A stretch of DNA of 11,256 nt. It comes from Pseudanabaena sp. CAN_BIN31 (GTDB lineage Bacteria > Cyanobacteriota > Cyanobacteriia > Pseudanabaenales > Pseudanabaenaceae). Positions 1-7,022 of the stretch are shown here, piece by piece. The notes under the pieces are model-generated. The model saw only the letters and a program-made list of their open reading frames with translations. It was not told the DNA's origin and did no database searches. The stretch lies in the NCBI GenBank assembly GCA_026785865.1, contig JAJAZG010000529.1, positions 1 to 11,256 on the forward strand. Reading direction: 5' to 3'. Positions within the stretch are counted from its first letter, which is position 1; each line of letters opens with the position of its first letter. A program made the translations under genes and the position numbers.

Positions 1-1142
1 CAGTCATCAAGCAAGTGGCGATCGCCCGTCCAACGATAGGTTTCAGATAGAGTAATAATCCATAAAAGTGTAGTATCTATCGCTCCATAATAAGGTGCAG
101 AAGGAATTTGATGTAGTTGTGCTAGTTCGGCTCGGCGCAGTTCGTGCAAAATTTTACCCGGTTCAGCATCTTGCCAATCATTTTTTTCGGTTGCTTGCAG
201 TTGTGCGAGTTTAATTAGCGTCCCTTTTGCTAGAGTTGGGGTTACCGACATCGTTTGCAAACTCGCAATTAGCGGATCGCGTCCAAACACTGCCACAAAC
301 CAAGGAATTCCCGCCGCAGGTATCCAAACTTTACTGGCTTCATCCACAGGAATTCTCAGGGCTGCTAGATCGATAATAGATTGATCATAGGTCTGCTCGA
401 CTTCTCGATTTGAGGATTGGAGCTGAGTTGCCAACTCTAAAAAGTTTGCCATCGCTTTACCTGCGGGAGTGGCATCGATCGCCGCATCGGTATGTTTTGG
501 CATTAATTCTTCTCCATCCACCAAAGCTATGAAGTTAATGCAAGTGTGCCAAGTTTCATTCGGATCGAGAGCAATATCAAATACCAACCGACCATTAGAA
601 TAGCGTGGGGGCGAACTCGCTCCTTCGGCATGAATCCGAATACCTCTACTGAATGAACCATTTTGATAGATATTAGTCAACGTATCATCCACCCAAGTTG
701 TCTCCATCCTGCCTTGGGTAATTAGCTCCTGTGACTTAATCCGAGAGACATCCACAAAATCGGAGCGGATTTCTAGCATCAACTGGATTTCAACCCGTTC
801 TTGATGATGATTGGTTATATCAATATCTTCATGCATTCCACCAATAATGTCGCGCCGTAAGCTCAAAAGCAGTTTTTTAGGAGGCACGATTCCGATCGCC
901 GTTAATAGTTCGGAATTTGTAAACTCGTATCTAGCGACTCGATGGGTGATGGCACTGGAAGTAAGGGGAATCAATGGTTGTCGATCTATGGAAAACTCGT
1001 AGTAAGAAATTAGTCGGGTATCTCGCACAAATAACCCTTGGGCACGGCGATCGTCAATCGATCCATCGGCGGCTGTTAATAAAAAAGAACCACCATCGTT
1101 AATTGTGATTTGTCCAGTTACGAGTGCAACTTTTGCTGACAT
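1..1142 (-). CDS. Glycogen-debranching (amylo-alpha-1,6-glucosidase-like) protein, 3' part missing
   Basis: This is an open frame of 380 codons that leaves the window at its 3' end, so the C-terminal part is missing. I translated it by hand from ATG at 1140-1142. The start is supported by a GGAGA ribosome site at 1148-1152, five bases upstream. Residues about 8-215 resemble the N-terminal domain of bacterial debranching enzymes (GDE_N_bis type), including the early DGGSFLLTAADGSI and GLFVRDTRLIS segments. The alpha/alpha-barrel glycosidase part begins near residue 240. It shows AAGIPWFVAVFGRDPLIAS at 276-294, GKILHELRRAELA at 329-341 and PYYGAIDTT at 350-358, which are hallmarks of this family. 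The family trims alpha-1,6 branches of glycogen-like or related glucans in the cytoplasm, but the exact substrate cannot be read here and the catalytic region is incomplete. It follows the NfeD gene on the same strand, but 336 bp separate them, so it is probably transcribed on its own. Confidence 0.87.
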   Translation of the reverse strand, partial: MSAKVALVTGQITINDGGSFLLTAADGSIDDRRAQGLFVRDTRLISYYEFSIDRQPLIPLTSSAITHRVARYEFTNSELLTAIGIVPPKKLLLSLRRDIIGGMHEDIDITNHHQERVEIQLMLEIRSDFVDVSRIKSQELITQGRMETTWVDDTLTNIYQNGSFSRGIRIHAEGASSPPRYSNGRLVFDIALDPNETWHTCINFIALVDGEELMPKHTDAAIDATPAGKAMANFLELATQLQSSNREVEQTYDQSIIDLAALRIPVDEASKVWIPAAGIPWFVAVFGRDPLIASLQTMSVTPTLAKGTLIKLAQLQATEKNDWQDAEPGKILHELRRAELAQLHQIPSAPYYGAIDTTLLWIITLSETYRWTGDRHLLDD

Positions 1143-1300
1143 AAAAGTCTCCGTATTATTTTTCTTGTCCGCATGAAGAATGGAATGAAATTAGTTCTAT
1201 TCTGTAATTTTCGTTAATTTTGCCTATACATAAGAGTCAATAATGTTTAGATATACCGCGTCTAGGATGAAACCCGTATTTTTTATAGATGGTCGCAGGG

Positions 1301-1328
1301 CGAAGCCCCGCTTCGGTTTTTTCTTTTT
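1301..1328 (+). terminator. Hairpin plus T-run inside the MITE-like element
   Basis: CGAAGC (1301-1306) pairs with GCTTCG (1310-1315) around a CCC loop. It is followed on the plus strand by a T-rich run from 1317 to 1328, broken by a single C. That is the shape of an intrinsic terminator for plus-strand transcription. No plus-strand gene lies upstream, so it may be part of the repeat or stop antisense transcripts entering the NfeD gene. Confidence 0.35.
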
Positions 1329-1362
1329 GTCCATGTCGAAAACTTCGGTTTTCAACATGGAC
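1329..1362. repeat. Long hairpin with TTCG loop
   Basis: The arms 1329-1343 and 1348-1362 form a 15-bp stem with one mismatch (C1337 against A1354). The loop is TTCG (1344-1347), closed by C-G. C(UUCG)G is a very stable RNA tetraloop on plus-strand transcripts. The stem abuts the right terminal repeat of the surrounding element. It has no T-run on either side suited to termination, so it is probably structural. Confidence 0.6.
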
Positions 1363-1478
1363 GGGGTATATCAACATATAATCTCATTCCCCTGTTTGAA
1401 ATCATGTTTTAGAATTGGATGAATTGTATGGATTGCCTGAAAACCTAATAAATCTTCACCTAAATACATCTAAGAAAT

Positions 1479-1913
1479 TTAATGGCTCAGCCAATTTTCA
1501 GGAACAACGATTAATGTTGTGCCTTGTCGTCTGAGGATGATTACTTTTTGCTGGGCAGCGATCGCAATTTGTGGATTGTCACATCGCGCTTTCCACGATC
1601 CCCCCTCATACTTGACCCTTCCCGTCTCTCCTGCGAGAATTTCCGTAAGCGTAACCCCTTCACTCGCCTCTTTTAGCTGATGTGAATCCTTGGGAATAAA
1701 TCGCCTTGAAGCCACCGCTAACATACCTGAAATCAGCATCCATACCAATATTTGGATGGCAGGAACAGGCAAAATTAGGGCGATCGCTGCTACTAACAGC
1801 GCCGCGATTCCCATCGCTCCAGCAATCAAAAAAGTGGGCAATGGCACTAACATCTCAATCGCGCAGAGCGCAATTCCGACAATTAGCCAAATTTGAGCAG
1901 GCAGTAAATTCAT
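1479..1913 (-). CDS. NfeD-like membrane protein
   Basis: The product is 144 residues long. The N-terminal half is hydrophobic, with membrane segments near residues 7-24, 27-48 and 50-70. It is followed by a soluble C-terminal domain at about 90-140 with the NfeD/OB-fold pattern GETGRVKYEGGSWKARC, then a short strand-rich stretch ending in LIVVPENW. The length fits the short, protease-less NfeD class. These proteins usually partner with SPFH/stomatin proteins and are thought to support membrane-domain organisation; the precise function is unknown. The ATG at 1911-1913 sits 9 bp after the mlaD stop with a GAGA-type ribosome site just upstream. It therefore appears to be the last gene of the mlaF-mlaD-nfeD unit. 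No SPFH gene is in the window, which makes the MCE transporter the visible neighbour. Confidence 0.8.
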   Translation of the reverse strand: MNLLPAQIWLIVGIALCAIEMLVPLPTFLIAGAMGIAALLVAAIALILPVPAIQILVWMLISGMLAVASRRFIPKDSHQLKEASEGVTLTEILAGETGRVKYEGGSWKARCDNPQIAIAAQQKVIILRRQGTTLIVVPENWLSH

Positions 1914-1922
1914 TGATCTCGC

Positions 1923-3188
1923 TCAGTTATCAGGATTAGGAACATCTACCACATCCGATTTAATATCTGATTTAACAATTGTGCTGCTGGGTTTGGGACT
2001 ATTGATTTTTACTTTTTGAAAGTCAAGAGATTTTTCGCGTTTAAAGCGATCGTCATCTGTGGTGGATTTGCTGCGGGCGACCTCAACAGTTGAATTAGTC
2101 GCAGTTGGCGCAATTGAGTCCAGATTCGGAGCATTAGAAAGCAAACCACCCAAACCATTAACCAAATTGCGAATATTACTACGCAGCTTAGGATCGCCCG
2201 TTAGTTCATCAAGATCGGCAGTAATTTTCTTGGTATTGGCAAAAGTCGCACGAGCCGAGTCAAGGGTTTCGCGTAATGAAGCGATCGTGGCGGGATCATT
2301 TAACTCACCCGATACTTTGCGAAGATTAGCAGATGTCTCGGCGGCATTTTCCGCAAGCTGCTGCAAATTGGCGATCAGCTTGCCATCGTTCAATAAAGGC
2401 TTGACACTAGCCAGAAGCGATCGCGCTTCTTTTGAAGTCGCAGCAATTCCATCAAGGGTTTGGGCTAATTTTTCGCGATTGACCTCAATCAAATCTTGGG
2501 TGCTACTTGCCACATTCCCAACCTTAGTCGCCGCACCGCTAATCGCATCCGCCGTATCACCAAATTTAACTATTTGATTTTCAAAATTACCGACAACCCG
2601 ATTTGCCGAATCTGTCAATTTTTGGATGCTTTTAGCCGTATCTTTTGCGGAAGTCAATGATTCGTTGAGGTTATCAATCAAACCCTGATCGCTAATTTTA
2701 CGAGCGACGGCACTCATCTCCTTGATTAGGGCTACGAAGCTAACACCGCGCACACCGTCAATTGCGACACCCTGACAAATAATTAGCTCAGCATTGCAAT
2801 CTTTGGCGATCGGACTCAGGTTGGGATCGATCGCTAATTTGTCTTTTGGAGGAAAGATATCAATATTGGTATTCCCCAAAAACCCACTTTGATTAGTCTC
2901 GACAACGGACTGCTTCGGAATAATTAATTTGGAATTTGGAATATTAACTAAGACCTCAGCACCTTCAGATTTGGCTGTCACAGACGTAACCCGCCCTACC
3001 TCTACTCCACGAAATCTCACAAGTGAGCCAGCATTTATACCGCTAGCATCAGGTAGTTTAATTGTAAATGTGAATTTAGAGCTGTTGAGTTGCAGCCCGC
3101 GCAACCATAACAACGCGCCCCCAAAAGCTAGTACGCCGCCAATGATAAATAAGCCAAGCGCACCATCGCGTAATGTTTTTCGCTGCAC
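1923..3188 (-). CDS. mlaD: MlaD/MCE-family lipid transport protein (Ycf22-like)
   Basis: The product has 421 residues. A single N-terminal membrane anchor (about 8-28) is followed by an MCE/MlaD domain at about 38-115, with the typical segments GSLVRFRGVEVGRV and GFLGNTNIDI. Residues about 150-370 are helix-rich with many A, N, S and L residues and likely form a long periplasmic coiled or tubular part. The last 50 residues are charged and probably disordered. MCE proteins form hexameric rings that pass lipids across the envelope with an ABC ATPase and permease; plant TGD2 and algal Ycf22 are relatives. The start is GTG at 3186-3188. It is supported by a strong AGGGAGGT ribosome site inside the last codons of the upstream ATPase gene, whose stop lies only 5 bp away, which implies translational coupling. 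The permease partner is not present here. Confidence 0.88.
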   Translation of the reverse strand: MQRKTLRDGALGLFIIGGVLAFGGALLWLRGLQLNSSKFTFTIKLPDASGINAGSLVRFRGVEVGRVTSVTAKSEGAEVLVNIPNSKLIIPKQSVVETNQSGFLGNTNIDIFPPKDKLAIDPNLSPIAKDCNAELIICQGVAIDGVRGVSFVALIKEMSAVARKISDQGLIDNLNESLTSAKDTAKSIQKLTDSANRVVGNFENQIVKFGDTADAISGAATKVGNVASSTQDLIEVNREKLAQTLDGIAATSKEARSLLASVKPLLNDGKLIANLQQLAENAAETSANLRKVSGELNDPATIASLRETLDSARATFANTKKITADLDELTGDPKLRSNIRNLVNGLGGLLSNAPNLDSIAPTATNSTVEVARSKSTTDDDRFKREKSLDFQKVKINSPKPSSTIVKSDIKSDVVDVPNPDN

Positions 3189-3193
3189 GATCC

Positions 3194-4033
3194 TTATACC
3201 TCCCTAGTCAAAAGTTGAATTGGACCTTCAGTGCTACCACTAAAAAATTGTCTGACATAAGGATTGTCAGTTGTGTCAATTGTACTCACGTTTCCTGCGT
3301 AGCGGACTAAACCGCGATAAAGCACAATCAAGCGATCGCCAGTACGGCGGATGGTGCTGTCTTGGTGCGTGACGACAATATAGCTATCACAAACCTGTTG
3401 ATCTCGCAGCGATCGCATCAAGTCCTCGATAATCGTCGAAGCCACAGGATCAAGTCCTGCCGTGGGTTCATCATAGAGCAGCACTTTCTTAATTTGAGTT
3501 TTAGCCGTAGGATCATCCATAATTGCCCGCGCAAAGCTAACTCGCTTCCGCATTCCGCCCGATAGCTCACTAGGATAGCGATCGCAGATGTTCTCTAAAC
3601 CCACCAACGCTAATTTATGTTCGACCAGTCGATAAATCTCACGCCTTGATAAACGTGAATGCTCAAATAAGGAAAAGCCCACATTTTCGGCAACCGTGAG
3701 CGAGTCAAATAGGGCAGCATTTTGGAAGACCATACCGATGTTCAAACCATAGTTTGCTTCTTGGATATCATCTTCAGGAGAAATAAGATTGCCATTGATA
3801 TAAACTTCGCCGCGATCGGGGGCAAGTAGTCCACAAATCAGCCGCAAGATTGTCGATTTACCCGTACCAGATGGCCCAATAATCGCGATCGCTTCTCCAG
3901 TATGCACAGTTAGATCAACGCCGTTTAGGACAGGATTAGACCCAAAACTTTTATGAATATCCCGCAGTTCGAGCAAAGGGGTGACCACATTGCTACTATT
4001 TTTGATCGGCAATCTGACTGGCTGCATCGACAT
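3194..4033 (-). CDS. mlaF: ABC transporter ATPase, MlaF/TGD3 type
   Basis: This 279-residue ATPase has Walker A GPSGTGKST (53-61), Q-loop around MVFQ (101-104), signature LSGGMRKRV (157-165), Walker B VLLYDEP (184-190) and the switch histidine in VTHQD (H223). The signature LSGGMRKR and the C-terminal stretch NPYVRQFFSGSTEGPI are typical of the MlaF/Ttg2A (plant TGD3) branch, which powers MCE lipid transport. The direct downstream partner is the MlaD gene, which supports this call over a generic importer. Relative to many homologues it carries about 20 extra N-terminal residues. ATG at 4031-4033 or the in-frame ATG at 4025-4027 could start it, and neither has a clear ribosome site. It begins 61 bp after the pst terminator stem, so its promoter must be in that AT-rich gap unless transcription reads through. 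Confidence 0.87.
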   Translation of the reverse strand: MSMQPVRLPIKNSSNVVTPLLELRDIHKSFGSNPVLNGVDLTVHTGEAIAIIGPSGTGKSTILRLICGLLAPDRGEVYINGNLISPEDDIQEANYGLNIGMVFQNAALFDSLTVAENVGFSLFEHSRLSRREIYRLVEHKLALVGLENICDRYPSELSGGMRKRVSFARAIMDDPTAKTQIKKVLLYDEPTAGLDPVASTIIEDLMRSLRDQQVCDSYIVVTHQDSTIRRTGDRLIVLYRGLVRYAGNVSTIDTTDNPYVRQFFSGSTEGPIQLLTREV

Positions 4034-4092
4034 TTGTTTTTGATTAAAAAACCCAATTAAAAAATTAACACTTTTTTAGAAACTTTTCTTAC

Positions 4093-4143
4093 AAAACCAA
4101 AAAGAAAATGCAGCGCTAAGCGCTGCATTTTCTTTTTGGTTTT
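4093..4143 (-). terminator. Perfect 24-bp stem-loop terminator after pstB
   Basis: The arms 4093-4116 and 4120-4143 are perfectly complementary over 24 bp, with a three-base loop (TAA on the plus strand). The core is GCAGCGC/GCGCTGC. Read on the minus strand the stem ends in TTTTCTTTTTGGTTTTG, which is U-rich. It starts 10 bp after the pstB stop codon, so it terminates the pst operon and insulates the MCE unit downstream. The symmetric A/T base would also make it work on the plus strand. Confidence 0.88.
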
Positions 4144-4153
4144 TAACTTGGGT

Positions 4154-4972
4154 TTAACCAAATCTACCGCTAATGTACTCTTCGGTTGCAGTTTGTTTAG
4201 GGCTACTAAAAATTACCGACGTGCGATCGATCTCCACTAACTTCCCTGTGCGCTTACCATTTTCCGTAAGTTCAGTATTAAAAAACGCGGTCATATCAGC
4301 CGATCGCGAAGCTTGTTGCATATTGTGAGTCACAATTACCAGCGTAAATTTTTGCTTCAGCTCTTGCATAAGTTCTTCAATACGCAGAGTCGAAATTGGA
4401 TCGAGTGCTGAACAAGGTTCATCCATCAAGATCACCTGCGGCTCAACAGCGATCGCCCTAGCGATACATAAACGTTGTTGCTGACCACCAGAAAGGGCTA
4501 AACCACTTTCTTGCAACTTGTCCTTAACCTCATCCCAAATCGCCGCCGATCGCAAAGACTTTTCGACCAACTCACCCATGTCGGTTTTAGAGCCTTTAAA
4601 TCCATTGATTCTTGGACCAAAGGCAATATTTTCATAAATCGATTTCGGGAAAGGGTTGGGACGCTGGAACACCATACCAATATGACGGCGAACCGCTACG
4701 GGATCGATCTTCGGATCGTAAAGATTGTGACCATTAAAGGTGATAGAGCCTCTGACTCTTGCACCTTCAATCAAATCATTAAGACGATTAAAACAACGCA
4801 AAATTGTACTCTTACCGCAACCTGAAGGTCCGATAAAAGCGGTGATTTGATTCTTAAAAATTTCTAAGTTAACACCAGATACTGCGGGTGAGTTCGAGCT
4901 ATAAAATACATTAACGTCTTCAACCTTCAAAATCGCTTGATTTCCTGAAGAGTTGTTATTGCCTAAGTTCAT
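4154..4972 (-). CDS. pstB: Phosphate ABC transporter ATPase PstB
   Basis: This 272-residue cytoplasmic ATPase drives phosphate import through PstC/PstA. It shows Walker A GPSGCGKST (48-56), Q-loop VFQRPNPFPKSIYENIAFGPR (Q103 onward; this PNPFP segment is diagnostic for PstB), signature LSGGQQQRL (160-168), Walker B VILMDEP (180-186) with CSALDPIST, and switch His216 in VTHNMQQ. The C-terminal EYISGRFG ending is also characteristic. Length is usual for the family. The start is ATG at 4970-4972, with a weak GGGA ribosome site. The gene lies 48 bp after pstA and is last in the operon, before the 24-bp stem-loop. Annotation is secure from motif content and context. Confidence 0.97.
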   Translation of the reverse strand: MNLGNNNSSGNQAILKVEDVNVFYSSNSPAVSGVNLEIFKNQITAFIGPSGCGKSTILRCFNRLNDLIEGARVRGSITFNGHNLYDPKIDPVAVRRHIGMVFQRPNPFPKSIYENIAFGPRINGFKGSKTDMGELVEKSLRSAAIWDEVKDKLQESGLALSGGQQQRLCIARAIAVEPQVILMDEPCSALDPISTLRIEELMQELKQKFTLVIVTHNMQQASRSADMTAFFNTELTENGKRTGKLVEIDRTSVIFSSPKQTATEEYISGRFG

Positions 4973-5020
4973 TGTAAAATCCCAAATTCGGTAAATTTAT
5001 CCTGCTTGAAATAACCTGAA

Positions 5021-5992
5021 TTACCTTGCCCGATTTCGTAAAAAGATGGCAACTAGGTTCATTCCCAAAACTAAAAGTAAAAGCACAACAATACCAGCAG
5101 AAGCTAATGTCTGAAATTCTGCTTTCGGATCGCCAACCCACTCATAGATTTGGTATGGGAGAACCGAGAAGAAGTTATCGTTTGACCATAATGTATCGGT
5201 AAATACATCTCCTAGTCTACCACTGAACAAAGCGCCAAAATTAACTGGTGAAGCTTTGGGGTCGAATAAAACTGTACCAGCGCCAAGAACCACGATTGGC
5301 GCGGTTTCGCCAATTCCTCTAGAAGTGGAGATAATTACCGCAGTCAAAATGCCTGGTAATGCCGCAGGTAGAACGTGATGGCGGATTGTCTGCCACTTAG
5401 TCGCGCCGACACCGTAGGAAGCTTGACGGATCGATTGCGGAACGGCGCGGATTGCTTCTCTAGAAATAACAATTACTGGCGGTAAAATCAACAAGGTAAT
5501 CGTTAAAATACCTGTAACCAATACAGCACGACCACTATACATACCACGGACAAATAGCCCCAAACCTAGTAGCCCGTAAATAATTGAAGGAATGCCAGCT
5601 AAGTTGTAGATGTTTAGCTCAATTATCTCGGAAAGCCAATTTTTCTTGGCATATTCTTCCAAATAAATTGCTGAGCATACGCCTAGTGGGACTACTAACG
5701 CTATCACATAGGTAAGCATCGCCACAGACCCAAGAATCGCAGCCTTATATCCAGACTCTAAAGGGCGGCGAGATGGATATAGGTTAAACAAATCCCAATT
5801 AAGTCGGCTAGATCCATCCCTAACTACGCTGTAAATTAAAAATGCGAGAACAATCAATCCAATGGACGTGGCAAATATGCAAAAAGCTGCAAATATTTTG
5901 CCCCATAGCTGTCTTGACTCAAGCTTCGGCTCGAATTTTGACTCGCTAGATTGTCCGTCGATCGTATCTAATATGTCGATCCCGTTACTCAT
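5021..5992 (-). CDS. pstA: Phosphate ABC transporter permease PstA
   Basis: This 323-residue inner-membrane permease forms the phosphate channel with PstC. It has about six membrane segments, near residues 32-56, 84-110, 125-150, 156-176, 210-228 and 298-318. The coupling EAA loop is at 190-215 (ASYGVGATKW ... VLPAALPGI), followed by SRGIGETAPIV, a PstA signature. A long periplasmic stretch between the last two segments (about 240-290) is normal for PstA. Its ATG (5990-5992) overlaps the pstC stop by eight bases in ATGAGTAA, so translation is probably coupled to pstC. The first 29 residues are an acidic, serine-rich cytoplasmic tail. Confidence 0.96.
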   Translation of the reverse strand: MSNGIDILDTIDGQSSESKFEPKLESRQLWGKIFAAFCIFATSIGLIVLAFLIYSVVRDGSSRLNWDLFNLYPSRRPLESGYKAAILGSVAMLTYVIALVVPLGVCSAIYLEEYAKKNWLSEIIELNIYNLAGIPSIIYGLLGLGLFVRGMYSGRAVLVTGILTITLLILPPVIVISREAIRAVPQSIRQASYGVGATKWQTIRHHVLPAALPGILTAVIISTSRGIGETAPIVVLGAGTVLFDPKASPVNFGALFSGRLGDVFTDTLWSNDNFFSVLPYQIYEWVGDPKAEFQTLASAGIVVLLLLVLGMNLVAIFLRNRAR

Positions 5993-6947
5993 AGGTTTCT
6001 TGGAAACGCTTACTAATTTGCTTGCTGATGATATTTAGAAAGAGTGTGATCAAAAACAAAGTCATTCCCACCGCAAATAGGGCTTCGTATTCAACGCTGC
6101 CAACTCGTGAGTCCCCCTTGGCGACTTGAGCAATATAAGCGGTCATCGTGCCAACGGTTTGTCGAGGGTCAAGGGTCAGGATTGGACGTTGACCTGCGGC
6201 GATCGCCACAATCATCGTCTCACCGACTGCACGAGATATACCCAAAATGATCGCGGCACAAATACCAGACAATGCGGCTGGAAGCACAACACTAGTGGCA
6301 ACTTCTTTCTTGGTTGAGCCAAGTCCATAGGCTGCTTCGCGCAAAGATAATGGTACTGCAATCATTGCGTCAGTACTAATTGAAGCGATCGTCGGGATAA
6401 TCATCACGCCCATGACCAAACCCGCACTAAGAGCATTAAAACCTTGTAGTCCAGGGACGAGCTTAGCCAGAATCGGGGTAATAACTGTCAGCGCGAAGTA
6501 TCCATATACAACTGTTGGTACACCCGCAAGCAACTCAATGACTGGACGTAAAAATTTACCCAATCTTGGTGATGCGTACTCTGATAAATAGATGGCTGTT
6601 GCTATACCTAAAGGTGTCGCCACAATCATCGCAATGAGCGCCACCATCAAAGTGCCGTTAACTGTTGGCCAAACGCAAAAACTTTTCTCCGCAAATTGGG
6701 GAGTCCAGCTACAGCTATAGCTACCGTTTGCTAAGGTTTTTCCAAATAGAAACTCGCCAATGTTAGCTTTACCAAAAAAACTCACAGTTTCTGAGGCAAG
6801 CACATAAACGATCGCCACTGTAGTCAGTACGGAAATGCAAGCGCAAAACAATAAAGCATAGCCGATCGCACTTTCTTTGATGTTGCGATCGCGGCGTTGA
6901 TAAAGGTCGAAATCTTCGACGGGGGGTGGAGTTACGGGACTTGTCAT
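5985..6947 (-). CDS. pstC: Phosphate ABC transporter permease PstC
   Basis: The product is 320 residues from ATG at 6945-6947, chosen because AGGA lies seven bases upstream. A nine-codon longer version from TTG at 6972-6974 is possible but would start inside a stem-loop. Membrane segments lie near residues 29-52, 97-121, 136-162, 173-192, 225-249 and 288-311. The EAA loop is at 204-229 (EAAYGLGSTKKEV ... LPAALSGI), followed by SRAVGETM. The periplasmic loop after the first segment contains two cysteines (79 and 91), within SCSW and SFCVWP, that could form a disulphide. PstC pairs with PstA as the phosphate channel. It follows pstS after 72 bp carrying a hairpin, which suggests transcript processing or attenuation between the abundant binding protein and the channel genes. 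Confidence 0.95.
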   Translation of the reverse strand: MTSPVTPPPVEDFDLYQRRDRNIKESAIGYALLFCACISVLTTVAIVYVLASETVSFFGKANIGEFLFGKTLANGSYSCSWTPQFAEKSFCVWPTVNGTLMVALIAMIVATPLGIATAIYLSEYASPRLGKFLRPVIELLAGVPTVVYGYFALTVITPILAKLVPGLQGFNALSAGLVMGVMIIPTIASISTDAMIAVPLSLREAAYGLGSTKKEVATSVVLPAALSGICAAIILGISRAVGETMIVAIAAGQRPILTLDPRQTVGTMTAYIAQVAKGDSRVGSVEYEALFAVGMTLFLITLFLNIISKQISKRFQETYE

Positions 6948-6970
6948 AAGGGTTCCTATTGTACCAAATG

Positions 6971-7002
6971 GCAAAGCCCTCCTAAACCAAGGAGGGCTTT
7001 GC
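6971..7002 (-). terminator. Intercistronic stem-loop between pstS and pstC
   Basis: GCAAAGCCCTCCT (6971-6983) pairs perfectly with AGGAGGGCTTTGC (6990-7002), giving a 13-bp stem with a six-base loop. It starts 17 bases after the pstS stop. On the minus strand it is followed by CATTTGG, not a U-run, so it is more likely a leaky terminator or a 3' stabiliser of pstS mRNA than a full stop. This fits the need for much more PstS than PstC, PstA and PstB. Confidence 0.7.
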
Positions 7003-7022
7003 TCAAAACTAACTCAAAACTA
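7002..7022. repeat. Short direct repeat across the pstS stop
   Basis: CTCAAAACTA occurs twice (7002-7011 and 7013-7022), separated by one A, which looks like an 11-bp tandem duplication. It covers the pstS stop codon and gives a second in-frame stop (TAG TTT TGA on the minus strand). It may be a replication slippage scar with no function. Confidence 0.5.

Larger units (their letters stand above)
1250..1372. repeat. MITE-like element with terminal inverted repeats
   Basis: The left end GATATACCGCGTC (1250-1262) and the right end GACGGGGTATATC (1360-1372) are inverted repeats matching at 12 of 13 positions. The 123 bp between them encode no protein and hold two further hairpins (1301-1315 and 1329-1362). 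Just outside, ATGTT on the left and AACAT on the right extend the symmetry, with a two-base offset. Short size, inverted ends, internal structure and intergenic position fit a miniature inverted-repeat transposable element or another dispersed cyanobacterial repeat. I see no clear target-site duplication and only one copy is present, so mobility is inferred. The alternative is a locally evolved RNA structure. Confidence 0.5.
1143..1478. other. Gene-free gap between the NfeD gene and the debranching gene
   Basis: I see no credible reading frame in these 336 bases. The debranching gene's promoter should lie in 1143-1249, but I see no -35/-10 pair good enough to call. The middle (1250-1372) is the inverted-repeat element listed separately. 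The part from 1373 to 1478 is AT-rich, and I see no clear hairpin terminator directly after the NfeD stop codon. Confidence 0.6.

Noticed and set aside
811..1002. 63-codon plus-strand open frame
   Set aside because: It is antisense within the debranching gene, which continues through this stretch with good family motifs.
2059..2577. 172-codon plus-strand open frame
   Set aside because: It lies entirely antisense to the MlaD gene, resembles no family I know and has no ribosome site; the opposite strand encodes a clear MCE protein.
6948..6974. Upstream TTG start for pstC
   Set aside because: The TTG is part of the intercistronic stem and lacks a ribosome site, while ATG 6947 has one at correct spacing.
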